Shown: piece by piece, positions 52,813-62,217 of the stretch
How the letters are laid out: each line of letters begins with the position of its first letter
Numbering within the stretch: position 1 is the stretch's first letter
NCBI GenBank assembly: GCA_902592445.1
Contig: CACJEN010000005.1
Span: forward strand, 27,402-91,401
Source of the DNA: an uncultured Pelagibacteraceae bacterium
GTDB lineage: Bacteria > Pseudomonadota > Alphaproteobacteria > Pelagibacterales > Pelagibacteraceae
Direction: 5' to 3'
DNA: 64,000 nucleotides
Notes under the pieces: model-generated
What the model was told of the DNA's origin: nothing
Seen by the model: the letters and a program-made list of their open reading frames with translations, nothing else
Database searches by the model: none
Program-made: the position numbers and the translations under genes

Positions 52813-53655
52813 TTATATTAATACAACTTTGGAGTTTTGTTCTCCTAAATTATCTATTGATAACCTAAGTTTGTCGTTAGGTTTTAAAAATTTTTGTGGC
52901 TTCATTCCCATACCTACTCCTGGAGGGGTACCAGTGGTTATTATATCACCTGGATGCAAAGACATAAATTTACTTAAATAAGAAACAATAAAATCTAAAT
53001 TAAAAATCATAGTATTGGTGTTACCAGTCTGCATTCTGACTCCATTTAAGTCTAATGACATGTTTAAATTATTAGCATCCGAAATTTCATCTTTAGTTAC
53101 TAAATATGGACCAATTGGACCGAAAGTGTCATGTGATTTACCTTTAACCCATTGACCTTTTTTTTCAATTTGCCATTCTCTTTCACTCACATCATTTACC
53201 AAACAATATCCTAAAATATGATCTTGAGACTGTTTTTCAGATATATGTTTAGCATGTTTTCCAATAACAACTCCTAATTCAACTTCCCAATCAAGTTTTT
53301 TTGAATCTTTAGTAATTTCTATATCGTCGTTTGGACCGTTTATACAACTTGTTGCCTTCATAAATACTATAGGTTCAGATGGAGGTTTTGATCCTGTTTC
53401 AGCAGCATGATCAGAAAAATTTAGTCCTATGGCAATAAATTTCCCTGGATTTGTAATACAAGAACCAATTCTCTCACTTGAAGAAAGTTCTGGTAATGAA
53501 GATAAGTCTATACTTTGTAATTTTGAAATTGTCTCAAAATTTAAATAATCAGGATTGAAATCTTTAATGCATGAACTAATGTCTATTATTTTACTATCTT
53601 TACTTAGGATGGCTGGTTTTTCATAATTCTTTTTTCCAATTCTTAAAAGTTTCAT
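52813..53655 (-). CDS. fumarylacetoacetate hydrolase family protein
   Basis: A 280-residue FAH-fold enzyme. The metal-binding block KLDWEVELGVVIGKHA supplies two acidic ligands, and the terminal DIITTGTPPGVGMGM motif is typical. Members include acylpyruvases, 2-hydroxyhepta-2,4-dienedioate isomerases and ureidoglycolate lyases. The reaction is not defined. It follows a HIBADH-type gene by 15 bases and precedes ppc, so all may be one transcript. Confidence 0.87.
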   Translation of the reverse strand: MKLLRIGKKNYEKPAILSKDSKIIDISSCIKDFNPDYLNFETISKLQSIDLSSLPELSSSERIGSCITNPGKFIAIGLNFSDHAAETGSKPPSEPIVFMKATSCINGPNDDIEITKDSKKLDWEVELGVVIGKHAKHISEKQSQDHILGYCLVNDVSEREWQIEKKGQWVKGKSHDTFGPIGPYLVTKDEISDANNLNMSLDLNGVRMQTGNTNTMIFNLDFIVSYLSKFMSLHPGDIITTGTPPGVGMGMKPQKFLKPNDKLRLSIDNLGEQNSKVVLI

Positions 53656-53670
53656 TTTCCTCGTAAATGT

Positions 53671-54531
53671 TTATAAGTAATTTTTTATTTCTTTGTACAA
53701 GTAGCTGTGATCTAAATTATCATATCCTTTTTTCGATAATTTTTTATACAAATTTCTAATAATCATTGAGAGAGGAAGGTTTATCTTATTCATTTTAGCT
53801 GTATTTAAAATATTCTCCATGTCCTTTAATTGTGATGCAACTTTACCTCTGGCTTTAAAATCCTCTTTTATCATTCGTAATCCATGGGTTTGTAATATTT
53901 TACTATCAGCCCATCCTCCTTTTAAAGCCTTTAAAACATTAATCGGTCTAAGGCCTAATTTTTTAGACAATATTATTGCTTCTGATACTGCGCCAATAGT
54001 AATTCCTACAATAATTTGATTTGCGAGTTTTGCAGCTTGACCAGAAGATGGTTTTCCTACATAATTTGGAATTCCTAAGATTTTTAGAACTTTTAAATTT
54101 TTTTCATATATTTTTTTTTCTCCTCCAACCATAATAGCAAGGCTAGCACTTTCAGCTCCTTTCGTTCCTCCAGATACTGGGGCATCTAAAAAGTAAACTC
54201 CCCTTTTTTTTAATTTTTTATAATTATCTAATGCAGTGCTTGGTTTAGTTGAACTCATATCTATTACTGTTGTTTTTTTGCAAACATTATTTAAAAATAT
54301 TTTGCTTCTAATTATATCGTTTACAGCTTTGTCATCTGTAAGCATTGTAATTATGATCTCTTTATCTTTTACTAATTCTTCAATTTTATAAGATAAATAA
54401 GCACCATATTTTTTAAGTTTTTTAGCTTTGCTTATAGTTCTATTAAATATACTTATTTGGTGTTTTGATTTTAATAAATTTTTAATCATTGGGGCTCCCA
54501 TTAAACCTGTGCCTATAAAACCTATTTTCAT
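53671..54531 (-). CDS. 3-hydroxyisobutyrate dehydrogenase family oxidoreductase
   Basis: NAD(P)-dependent beta-hydroxyacid dehydrogenase of 286 residues. The Rossmann start is GFIGTGLMGAPMIKNL, the substrate loop DAPVSGGTKGAESASLAIMVGG, and the catalytic Lys lies in SSGQAAKLANQI. Tartronate semialdehyde reductase and 3-hydroxyisobutyrate dehydrogenase are both possible. It is divergent from an aldehyde dehydrogenase by 171 bases, an arrangement compatible with a shared pathway. Confidence 0.88.
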   Translation of the reverse strand: MKIGFIGTGLMGAPMIKNLLKSKHQISIFNRTISKAKKLKKYGAYLSYKIEELVKDKEIIITMLTDDKAVNDIIRSKIFLNNVCKKTTVIDMSSTKPSTALDNYKKLKKRGVYFLDAPVSGGTKGAESASLAIMVGGEKKIYEKNLKVLKILGIPNYVGKPSSGQAAKLANQIIVGITIGAVSEAIILSKKLGLRPINVLKALKGGWADSKILQTHGLRMIKEDFKARGKVASQLKDMENILNTAKMNKINLPLSMIIRNLYKKLSKKGYDNLDHSYLYKEIKNYL

Positions 54532-54702
54532 TTAATGATGCTTATTACTGATTATTATTAATTTATTTAATTTAGTGTTCATTTTTATTTACCCACAAAT
54601 CAAAATAAAACATATTATGTTGAAATAGAAATAAAATATTAGTTATTAGGTTTTATTAATGCTAAATGTCAGTAAAATTATTTAAAATAATAGATTTAAA
54701 TT

Positions 54703-56145
54703 ATGTATGAAAAGTTTGGACAATTTATAGATGGTAAATGGCAAAAGTCTCAAAATAATGAGACCTACGAAGTAATAAATCCTGCAACAGAGGAAATTTT
54801 AGGTCATGCATCTAAAGCCTGTCGTACTGACGTTGAAAAGGCACTACTTTCATCTGAGAGTGGATTTAAAAAATGGAAAAATACTACACCTTGGGAAAGA
54901 TCTAAAGTTTTAAGGAGAATAGCTGATAAGATAAGAGAGAAAAAAGATATTTTAGCCAAATGGATGACTTTAGAAGTTGGAAAACCATTAGCGGAGGGAG
55001 TTGGTGAAGCAGGTGGTGCAGCTGATATTTTTGAATGGAACTCTGAAGAAACTAAAAGAATTTATGGACAAACTGTTGAAAGTAGATTTTCAGATACTAG
55101 AGTTCATGTATATTACCAACCTGTTGGGGTTGTTGCTGCACTAGTTCCATGGAACTTTCCTTTAATATTAGCATCTAGAAAAATTTCTACTGCCTTAGCT
55201 GCAGGATGCTCGGTAATTTGTAAACCAGATGTGATAACACCTGGAACAGTTATGGAATTAGTTGACATCTGCAAAGAATGTGGTGTTCCTGATGGTGTTG
55301 TTAATTTATTATCTGGTGATCCACCCTCAATTTCTGAACAATTGCTTGAGTCAGATGTTATAAAAAAAGTTTCAATTACAGGATCAACCAGAGTTGGAAA
55401 ATTAATACTTAAGAAAGCAGCTGATAAAGTTCAAAGAGTAACAATGGAATTAAGTGGTCACTCTCCTTTTATTGTATTTGAAGATTGTAATATTGAAAAA
55501 GTTGCTGATATGGCCATTGCCGCAAAATTTAGAAATAATGGACAAGTATGTATTTCCCCCAATAGATTTTATATTCAAGAAAGTAAGAAAGATGAATTTG
55601 TTAACAAATTTATTGAAAAAACTAAAAAATTAAAAATAGGAAATGGTATGGACCAAGGTGTTCAATTGGGTCCTATAACAACTTTAAAAAGATTAGGTGA
55701 AATTGAAGAGCTTGTAGAAACAACAAAAAAAGAAGGTGCTAAAGTTTTGATTGGTGGAAAACGACCATCAGGCTTCAATAAAGGGTATTTTTACGAACCA
55801 ACTGTATTTGACGATGTTGATGATAATTTTACTATAATGAAAACAGAACCATTTGGACCTCTAGTTCCTATGCTATCTTTCAAGTCTTTTGATGAAGTTG
55901 TTGAAAGAGCAAATAATAATGATTTAGGATTGTGTAGTTATATTTATACAAACTCAATGGAAAAAGCACATAAAGCTTCTGAATTAATGGAGACTGGATG
56001 CGTAGCTGTAAACACGCCAACGGTTGCAATAGCAGAAGCACCATTTGGGGGTATTAAACAAACAGGATATGGACGAGAGGGTGGTTCTATGGCTATTAAA
56101 GATTACTTAAATATAAAATACACTCACCTAGGTCTTAAAACTTAA
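54703..56145 (+). CDS. NAD(P)-dependent aldehyde dehydrogenase
   Basis: A 480-residue ALDH-superfamily enzyme. Catalytic Cys lies in NNGQVCISPNRFY (near residue 285), general base Glu in TMELSGHSPFIVF, and Asn in VPWNFPLILASRK. It resembles succinate-semialdehyde or related (GabD-like) dehydrogenases. The substrate is unknown. Upstream spacer is AT-rich and holds divergent promoters. Confidence 0.92.
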   Translation: MYEKFGQFIDGKWQKSQNNETYEVINPATEEILGHASKACRTDVEKALLSSESGFKKWKNTTPWERSKVLRRIADKIREKKDILAKWMTLEVGKPLAEGVGEAGGAADIFEWNSEETKRIYGQTVESRFSDTRVHVYYQPVGVVAALVPWNFPLILASRKISTALAAGCSVICKPDVITPGTVMELVDICKECGVPDGVVNLLSGDPPSISEQLLESDVIKKVSITGSTRVGKLILKKAADKVQRVTMELSGHSPFIVFEDCNIEKVADMAIAAKFRNNGQVCISPNRFYIQESKKDEFVNKFIEKTKKLKIGNGMDQGVQLGPITTLKRLGEIEELVETTKKEGAKVLIGGKRPSGFNKGYFYEPTVFDDVDDNFTIMKTEPFGPLVPMLSFKSFDEVVERANNNDLGLCSYIYTNSMEKAHKASELMETGCVAVNTPTVAIAEAPFGGIKQTGYGREGGSMAIKDYLNIKYTHLGLKT

Positions 56146-56205
56146 TAGAGCAAAACATCCTCTTTAAATTGTTCTAAATCTTATTTTAATATAAGTTTTT
56201 GATAA

Positions 56206-57060
56206 ATGACAAAGATTTTTCCTTTGATATTTATTGTTTTGTGGTCATCTGCTTTTATCACAACAAAACCAATTGTTGATCATAGTGAGCCTTTTTCAGC
56301 CTTAGCTTTTAGATTTTTTTTTGTATCTCTAGGTTTTTTAATTTTTTCAATATATAAAAATTTTAGTCTAAAAGTTTCTAAATCAAATTTAATTCAATCA
56401 TTAGTAAGTGGAGTTTTGTTTCATGGAATTTATCTTGGGGGAGTTTTTTATTCAGTTTCTGTTGGAATGCCGACTGGTATAGCTGCGTTAATTGTAACAT
56501 TACAACCTATTCTAACAAACATATTGGCAGGTCCAATTCTTAAAGAGAATGTTTCCTATCATCAGTGGATTGGAATATTACTCGGATTTTTAGGTGCTGT
56601 ATTAGTTTTGGGTTTTGACGTGGGAAAAAATATTCCTTTTGATGGAGTGATAGCGACTATATTTTCTCTTATATCAATTACATCAGCAACAATTTGGCAA
56701 AAAAAAATATCAAATAATTTACCACTAGAAACAAGTAATACCTATCAAGCTCTTGGAGGATGCTTATTTCATATCTTAATAATAGTTTTTATTACAAAAT
56801 TTCATATTAATTTTTCTTTTACTTTCATAGCTGCAATGAGTCATCAAGTTTTGCTAGTCTCATTTGGTGCTTTTACAATTCTAATGTTCTTGATAAGAGA
56901 AAATTCAGCAAGTAAAACAACCTCTTTTTTCTTTTTAATACCATCTGTATCTGCTTTGATGGCTTGGTTATTTTTAAACGAAAATTTATACTTTATTGAT
57001 ATAATTGGTTTTTTAATTGCATCAATTGGTGTTTTTATTGCTACAAGACCAGAAAAATAA
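56206..57060 (+). CDS. EamA/DMT family permease
   Basis: A 284-residue ten-helix drug/metabolite transporter. It consists of two EamA repeats (about 1-135 and 145-283), with FALAFRFFFVSLGFLIF and WQKKISNNLP marking repeat elements. Exporter of metabolites or amino acids by family. The next gene, homocysteine methyltransferase, starts four bases after its stop, suggesting co-transcription. Confidence 0.87.
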   Translation: MTKIFPLIFIVLWSSAFITTKPIVDHSEPFSALAFRFFFVSLGFLIFSIYKNFSLKVSKSNLIQSLVSGVLFHGIYLGGVFYSVSVGMPTGIAALIVTLQPILTNILAGPILKENVSYHQWIGILLGFLGAVLVLGFDVGKNIPFDGVIATIFSLISITSATIWQKKISNNLPLETSNTYQALGGCLFHILIIVFITKFHINFSFTFIAAMSHQVLLVSFGAFTILMFLIRENSASKTTSFFFLIPSVSALMAWLFLNENLYFIDIIGFLIASIGVFIATRPEK

Positions 57061-57064
57061 TTTT

Positions 57065-57979
57065 ATGGATAATAAATATTTTGAAAAAATTAGAATTTTT
57101 GATGGAGGAATGGGCCAAGAACTTTTAAGTAAAGGTTTGATATCAAAAGGTACACTATGGTCTGCAAGCGCATTGATTGAGAAAGAATTTCATAAGTTAG
57201 TAATTGATGCACATATTTCCTACATAAACGCAGGTGCAGATATAATTGTAACAAATAACTTTTCTGCAAGGAAAATTAGATTTATTCAAAATAAAGTTTT
57301 AGATAAATTCCAATATGCCAACGAACAAGCAGGTATTTTAGCAAATAAAGCAAGAGAGATTTCTAAACAAAATATATTGATAGCTGGTTCATTGCCATCT
57401 CAAAGCGATACTTATGTTGAAGATGAAAGAAGTTCATCAGAAATTCAATCTGATTTTGAGGAGCAGGCTAAAATAATAAGTCCCTATGTTGATTTTTTTT
57501 ATCTTGATGTTGTTAGCAGTGGTAGAGAAATCGAAATTGCCTCAAATATTGTTGAAAAACTTGGAAAAAAGGTGGTTGTAGGCATGCATTTAAAAAAGGA
57601 TTGCAAATTACCTTCAGGTGAAAGTGTTCAAAATATAATTGAAAAATTTCAATGTAACAGTTGGATAGGTCTAGTTTTTGCTTGTGTATCTCCAGAAATA
57701 GTTGAGAGAACATCTGATTTTTTTTCTAATTTAAAACTTCCTTTTGGATTTAAGGTTAATTTATGGGGCATTGAAGAACCAACTCCAGTGCAAACTTTTA
57801 ATTCAGCAAAACATAATGAAATAGGAAAAAATCCTAACATTGCACTTGGTTCAAGAAATTTAAGTGCAAAAGAGTTTTATAAATTTACAAAAAGAATGGT
57901 TGAAAAAGGTGCAAGAATTTTAGGAGGTTGTTGTGAAACTAAACCAGAGCATATAAAAGAAATTTCAACTCTTAAATAA
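57065..57979 (+). CDS. homocysteine S-methyltransferase family protein
   Basis: A 304-residue zinc methyltransferase. The zinc cysteines are in VFACVSPE and the terminal GGCCETKPEHI (GGCC pair). FDGGMGQELL opens the domain. Members use S-methylmethionine, SAM or betaine as methyl donors (BHMT/MmuM). The start at 57065 is chosen for the normal N-terminus; a 16-codon upstream extension overlaps the EamA gene. With DMSP or betaine as donor it could serve methionine synthesis, an inference. Confidence 0.9.
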   Translation: MDNKYFEKIRIFDGGMGQELLSKGLISKGTLWSASALIEKEFHKLVIDAHISYINAGADIIVTNNFSARKIRFIQNKVLDKFQYANEQAGILANKAREISKQNILIAGSLPSQSDTYVEDERSSSEIQSDFEEQAKIISPYVDFFYLDVVSSGREIEIASNIVEKLGKKVVVGMHLKKDCKLPSGESVQNIIEKFQCNSWIGLVFACVSPEIVERTSDFFSNLKLPFGFKVNLWGIEEPTPVQTFNSAKHNEIGKNPNIALGSRNLSAKEFYKFTKRMVEKGARILGGCCETKPEHIKEISTLK

Positions 57980-58859
57980 CCTTTTTGCCACCCGCTTGTC
58001 TTACAAAGTAAATACCAATTACAACGGCTATAAGTGATATTAATACTTTTACAGTAATTAATTCTTTTAGAAATATATAACTAAGTATAGTTCCAAATAT
58101 AGGAATTAAATAAGATACTTGTGACTGAAAAATTAAACCATTGTCTACTAAAATTTTAAATCTTAACAACCAAGCTATACCTGTAGATACCAATCCAAGA
58201 TAAATTACAGAAATAGTTGACTGAATTGATGGATTGTATGTCCAAGGTTTTTCAATAAAAAAAGATAGAGGTATTAAAATTATAACTGCCCAAATTAATA
58301 TAGAGCCAGTAACATTCTCATTTTTTTTTTCTTTTATTTTTAACGTAAGTACACCACCAATTACATAACAAGTAGACCCAACTAGAATTAGTATTGCAGA
58401 AAAAAAATTACTTTCATTAATTAATAAATTATCAGAAAATAAATATACTATTCCTGAAAACCCAATTAAAATTCCAACAGTTTTTGTAAAGTTAAATTTT
58501 TCGTTTTTAGTATAATAATGTCCTAAAATTGTTGAAGATAAAGGTGTTGTGGACATTAATATTGCAGCTAAGTTACTTTGTACAGATTTTACACCGTAAG
58601 AAATTAAGAAAAAAGGAACAACCAAATTTATAAAACCAATTATTGCAAACCAATACCAATCTTTTGAAAATGCTTCTACTTTTATTTTTTTATAAAAACA
58701 TAAAATTAAAACAGGAATAGCTCCAAAAAATACTCTTAATAAAGAAATGGTTACAGGTCCAAATGAATATGTCGCAATCTTAATATTAAAGAAAGCCGAT
58801 GCCCAAATTAAAGCTAAAAGGGTTAATAAAACATAATCTATTAAATTTGGTTGTCTCAT
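57972..58859 (-). CDS. EamA/DMT family permease
   Basis: A 295-residue ten-helix DMT transporter with two EamA repeats. SQVSYLIPIFGTILSYIFLKE near the C-terminus is the usual second-repeat ending. Not closely similar to the copy at 56206. It converges with the homocysteine methyltransferase gene (8-base overlap) and overlaps the YbaK gene start by four bases. Confidence 0.87.
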   Translation of the reverse strand: MRQPNLIDYVLLTLLALIWASAFFNIKIATYSFGPVTISLLRVFFGAIPVLILCFYKKIKVEAFSKDWYWFAIIGFINLVVPFFLISYGVKSVQSNLAAILMSTTPLSSTILGHYYTKNEKFNFTKTVGILIGFSGIVYLFSDNLLINESNFFSAILILVGSTCYVIGGVLTLKIKEKKNENVTGSILIWAVIILIPLSFFIEKPWTYNPSIQSTISVIYLGLVSTGIAWLLRFKILVDNGLIFQSQVSYLIPIFGTILSYIFLKELITVKVLISLIAVVIGIYFVRQAGGKKVI

Positions 58860-59335
58860 TCTATTAAATTTTCAATTTTTCCATTAGTAAGTTTAACTAA
58901 GTTATTAAAACTAATCTCAAATACACAGTTTGGATGACCAGCTGCTGCAAAAATTTTTTCAAATCTGTCTAAAGTTGTATCAATATAAATTTGTAAGTCT
59001 GTAAGATGTCCAACTGGTGAAACACCTCCTATTGTGTATCCAGTATGTTGTTTTACCTCATCGGGAGATGCCATTTTTATATCATTTAAATTAGCGATTT
59101 TTTTTAATTTCTTTAAAGAGCATTTTTTATCGCCTGCTACTAAGCATAAAATGAAGTTTTTCTCTGTTTTAAAAAGAAGACTTTTTACAATTGCACCAAT
59201 TTCACAGTTCAGCGAATTTGCTGCATCAATTGCAGTTCTAGCTGAAGTTTTTAATTCAACAACATCAAGAGAACTATCAAAATCTTTAAGTGCTCTTTTA
59301 ACTCTAGAAACGGGCTCTTTATCTCTAATGTTCAT
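58856..59335 (-). CDS. YbaK/EbsC-type aminoacyl-tRNA deacylase
   Basis: A 159-residue editing-domain protein. GAIVKSLLFKTEKNFILCLVAG and the later YTIGGVSPVGHL block with a final LVKLTNGKI tail are typical of the YbaK/ProX family, which clears misacylated Cys-tRNA(Pro) or Ala-tRNA(Pro). The exact specificity is not evident. Divergent from glnA by 143 bases. Confidence 0.9.
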   Translation of the reverse strand: MNIRDKEPVSRVKRALKDFDSSLDVVELKTSARTAIDAANSLNCEIGAIVKSLLFKTEKNFILCLVAGDKKCSLKKLKKIANLNDIKMASPDEVKQHTGYTIGGVSPVGHLTDLQIYIDTTLDRFEKIFAAAGHPNCVFEISFNNLVKLTNGKIENLIE

Positions 59336-59389
59336 TTCAATCTATAGTTGATTAAAAAACAATAATTCTGCGCAAATATATATGTAAAA

Positions 59390-59421
59390 AATGCATACGT
59401 GTTATCTATTTTATATGCATT
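59390..59421. promoter_or_regulatory. 8-bp dyad upstream of glnA, candidate operator
   Basis: AATGCATA (59390-59397) and TATGCATT (59414-59421) are perfect inverted copies with a 16-base spacer, 58-89 bases upstream of the glnA start. The word resembles the amtB dyad (TATGCAAT/ATTGCATA). Half-site centres are 24 bp apart. A nitrogen regulator site is inferred from the two genes sharing it. Confidence 0.45.
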
Positions 59422-59478
59422 ATTTATCATTTTTTTAATGTTAATCACCCCGAATTACAAAATTAATAGGAGTAAATT

Positions 59479-60885
59479 ATGAGCGCTAGTGATGTACTTA
59501 AAATGATCAAAGACAAAGAAGCTGAATTTGTAGATCTTAGATTTACAGACCCAAGAGGAAAACTTCAACATTTAACAATGGACTCTACAGTAGTAGATGA
59601 AGACATGTTGAATCAAGGTGTCTTTTTTGACGGTTCATCAATAGCTGGTTGGAAAGCAATAAATGAGTCTGACATGATACTTAAACCAGATTTATCGAGA
59701 ATGTTTATGGACCCTTTTAATTCGCATAACACATTAGTTCTATTCTGTGATATTTTGGATGCTATAAAGAAAAACCCTTATGAACGTGATCCAAGAGGTA
59801 TAGCTAAACGCGCAGAGGAATATTTAAAAGCTTCAGGAATTGGTGATAAAGCTTTTTTTGGACCAGAGCCAGAATTTTTTGTTTTTGATGATGTAAGAAT
59901 TAAAAATGACATGAATGAAACTAGTTTTGCTATTGATAGCACTGAGGGTCCGTATAATTCTGGAAAAAGATATGAAAATGGAAATATGGGACATAGACCA
60001 GGCATTAAAGGAGGATATTTTCCAGTTCCACCAGTTGATAGTGCACAAGATATGCGTAGTGAGTATTTGAAAGGATTGAAGGATGTTGGTATTAAAGTTG
60101 AAAAACATCACCATGAAGTTGCTCCAAGTCAACACGAGTTAGGAATGTATTTTGGAACATTAGTAAACCAAGCAGATAATGTTCAGTTATATAAATATGT
60201 TGTTCAAATGGTTACACATTCATTCGGAAAAACAGCTACATTTATGCCAAAACCTGTTGCTGGAGATAATGGTTCAGGTATGCATATACACCAATCAGTT
60301 TGGAAAGGTGATACTCCAGTTTTTTCTGGAGATGCATATTCAGGACTATCCGAGACAGCATTGTTCTATATTGGAGGAATATTAAAACATGCTAAAGCAA
60401 TTAACGCGTTTGCTAACTCTACAACAAACAGTTACAAAAGATTAATTCCTGGTTTTGAAGCACCAGTATTGTTAGCATATTCAGCACGTAACAGGTCTGC
60501 GTCGTGTAGAATACCAATTACTTTAAGCAAAAAAGGTGCAAGATGTGAAATTAGATTTCCAGATGCTGCTGGGAACCCTTATTTAACTTTTGCGGCAATG
60601 TTAATGGCAGGTATAGATGGTATTAAAAATAAAGTTCATCCAGGGGACTCTTTTGATAAAGATTTATATGAATTACCCGAGGAAGAAGTTAAAAGTATTC
60701 CAACAGTTTGTGGATCTTTAAGAGAGGCAATGGAAGCTTTGGATAAAGATAGAGAGTTTTTGACACAAGGTGGAGTATTTAGTGACGATCAGATAGATGC
60801 TTATATTGCACTTAAATTTGAGGAGATTCATAAGTTTGAGCATGCACCTCACCCTGTTGAGTTTGAGATGTATTACAGCAGTTAA
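59479..60885 (+). CDS. glnA: glutamine synthetase type I
   Basis: Makes glutamine from glutamate, ammonia and ATP, the main ammonium-assimilating step in cells fed by AmtB. 468 residues, with [10 protein letters not shown] near the start, [17 protein letters not shown] ligand block ([13 protein letters not shown]), and NRSASCRIP. The adenylylation tyrosine is Y397 in DLYELPEEE, so control by GlnE is possible. A TAGGAG site precedes the ATG. The upstream dyad (59390-59421) may regulate transcription. Monocistronic as far as seen. Confidence 0.97.
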   Translation: MSASDVLKMIKDKEAEFVDLRFTDPRGKLQHLTMDSTVVDEDMLNQGVFFDGSSIAGWKAINESDMILKPDLSRMFMDPFNSHNTLVLFCDILDAIKKNPYERDPRGIAKRAEEYLKASGIGDKAFFGPEPEFFVFDDVRIKNDMNETSFAIDSTEGPYNSGKRYENGNMGHRPGIKGGYFPVPPVDSAQDMRSEYLKGLKDVGIKVEKHHHEVAPSQHELGMYFGTLVNQADNVQLYKYVVQMVTHSFGKTATFMPKPVAGDNGSGMHIHQSVWKGDTPVFSGDAYSGLSETALFYIGGILKHAKAINAFANSTTNSYKRLIPGFEAPVLLAYSARNRSASCRIPITLSKKGARCEIRFPDAAGNPYLTFAAMLMAGIDGIKNKVHPGDSFDKDLYELPEEEVKSIPTVCGSLREAMEALDKDREFLTQGGVFSDDQIDAYIALKFEEIHKFEHAPHPVEFEMYYSS

Positions 60886-60892
60886 TAAATAA

Positions 60893-61063
60893 CTACTGTT
60901 TAGTTGATGCAATTGAATCTTTGTTAATACCTTTTTTAACAACGTAATCTTGAGTACCGTTAGCTCCAGTCTCAACTTCTTTACGTAGGACTTTAAAAAA
61001 AGATCTTTCTTTTAAATTATCCTTAAGGTCTTTAACAAGATTTTTGAACTCAAATTTATTCAT
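60893..61063 (-). CDS. small 56-residue protein downstream of sufA
   Basis: A minus-strand frame reading MNKFEFKNLVKDLKDNLKE, with a basic-acidic N-terminal half and VEKGTQDYVVKKG-like C-terminal half. It ends eight bases from the convergent glnA stop and starts 59 bases after the sufA stop. No ribosome site is clear and no family is recognised. The open frame continues upstream into sufA, but that part is antisense-like and out of keeping. Weakly supported. Confidence 0.35.
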   Translation of the reverse strand: MNKFEFKNLVKDLKDNLKERSFFKVLRKEVETGANGTQDYVVKKGINKDSIASTKQ

Positions 61064-61121
61064 GTCTTGTTTATACAATAGATATGTGTTTTGAGCAACT
61101 CTGGTATGCACTAAACTAATA

Positions 61122-61457
61122 CTAGATTTTGAAAGACTCTCCGCATCCACAACGCTCTGTTTCATTGGGATTATTAAACACAAATGAGGACGAAAATTGA
61201 TCTTTTTTATAATCCATTTCAGTACCAAGCAGATAAATTACCGCCGCAGAATCAATAAAAACTTTAACTCCTTTTTCCTCAATTAATTCATCATTAGGAT
61301 TAACTTCTTTTGTGTATTCCATAATATAAGACATCCCAGCACATCCACCTGATTTAACTCCAACTCTCACGCCTAGAGAATTTTGCTGATCTTTAGACAT
61401 GATTTCTTTTATTCTTGCCGCTGCATTATCGCTAAGAGTTATAATTTGTTTTGTCAT
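61122..61457 (-). CDS. sufA: iron-sulfur assembly scaffold/carrier (IscA/SufA type)
   Basis: A-type carrier of 111 residues that delivers Fe-S clusters to targets. The three conserved cysteines are C39 (GGCAGMSY), C103 and C105 (CGCGESF). It overlaps the upstream sufT gene by four bases and is the last clear gene of the SUF operon in this window. Confidence 0.93.
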   Translation of the reverse strand: MTKQIITLSDNAAARIKEIMSKDQQNSLGVRVGVKSGGCAGMSYIMEYTKEVNPNDELIEEKGVKVFIDSAAVIYLLGTEMDYKKDQFSSSFVFNNPNETERCGCGESFKI

Positions 61458-61756
61458 AAATTTAATTCTAATTTTGCTGCCTCTGACATCATTGATTTAT
61501 CCCAGGGAGGATCCCAAACCAAATCAAGGTCAACTTTATTAACTTCTTTAAGTTCCATTATACTATCCTTAACTTCTTTAGGCAAACTTTCTGCAACTGG
61601 ACAGTTGGGTGTTGTAAGCGTCATCTTAACTTGGACGTCTTTATCTTTAATTTTAATGTCATAAATCAAACCAAGTTCATAAATATTTACTGGAATTTCA
61701 GGGTCATATATTTTTTTTATTTCTGTAATTACTTTTTCTTTTAAATCCATTTTCAA
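61454..61756 (-). CDS. sufT: SUF system maturation protein (SufT, DUF59/MIP18 type)
   Basis: A 100-residue MIP18-family protein. YDPEIPVNIYELGLIYDIKIKD and MTLTTPNCPVAESLP contain the conserved DPE and the cysteine (TPNCPVA) typical of SufT/PaaD-like proteins, which help Fe-S insertion. It overlaps sufU by four bases. A frequent companion of the SUF operon in alphaproteobacteria. Confidence 0.9.
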   Translation of the reverse strand: MKMDLKEKVITEIKKIYDPEIPVNIYELGLIYDIKIKDKDVQVKMTLTTPNCPVAESLPKEVKDSIMELKEVNKVDLDLVWDPPWDKSMMSEAAKLELNL

Positions 61757-62217
61757 CTTTCTGTATTTACTATTTTTTGAAAATCATTTATTGCTGATGT
61801 TAGTGTGTGCCAAGAAAGAGTGGCGCATTTTACTCTCATTGGGTACTGTTTTACACCTGATAAACACATTAATTTAGTTTTTTCATCTTCATTTAAGATT
61901 TTATTTTGAAGTTCCTCTTTTTCTTTAATCATATCTAAAAAATCATTTACAATTTCTTTTACCTCGGCCTCTTCTTTACCTTTAACTAAATCAGTCATTA
62001 TAGAAGCTGATGCCATTGATATAGCGCACCCATGTCCTTCAAATGAAATATCCTCAACTTTTTTATTTTCGTTTAGTTTTAAGTAGATATGAACATTGTC
62101 TCCACATAAAGGATTATGTCCTTTAGCATCTTTATTAAAGTTTTCAGTTTTTCTTAAATTTCTTGGATTTTTACCATGATCCAAAATAATTTCTTGATAT
62201 AGTTCTTTTAGGTCCAT
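61753..62217 (-). CDS. sufU: SufU-type iron-sulfur scaffold/sulfur acceptor
   Basis: A 154-residue IscU-like protein. The conserved cysteines are C38 (PLCGDNVHIYL), C64 (GHGCAISMAS) and C131 (RVKCATLSW). The insertion between the second and third cysteines is characteristic of SufU, which accepts sulfur from SufS through a zinc-ligand swap. It adjoins sufS with a one-base overlap. IscU is the alternative, but length and neighbours favour SufU. Confidence 0.92.
   Translation of the reverse strand: MDLKELYQEIILDHGKNPRNLRKTENFNKDAKGHNPLCGDNVHIYLKLNENKKVEDISFEGHGCAISMASASIMTDLVKGKEEAEVKEIVNDFLDMIKEKEELQNKILNEDEKTKLMCLSGVKQYPMRVKCATLSWHTLTSAINDFQKIVNTES

Noticed and set aside
61064..61228. Upstream extension of the small frame downstream of sufA (to 61228).
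   Set aside because: It overlaps the 3' end of sufA in another frame on the same strand, so the shorter start at 61063 is more plausible.
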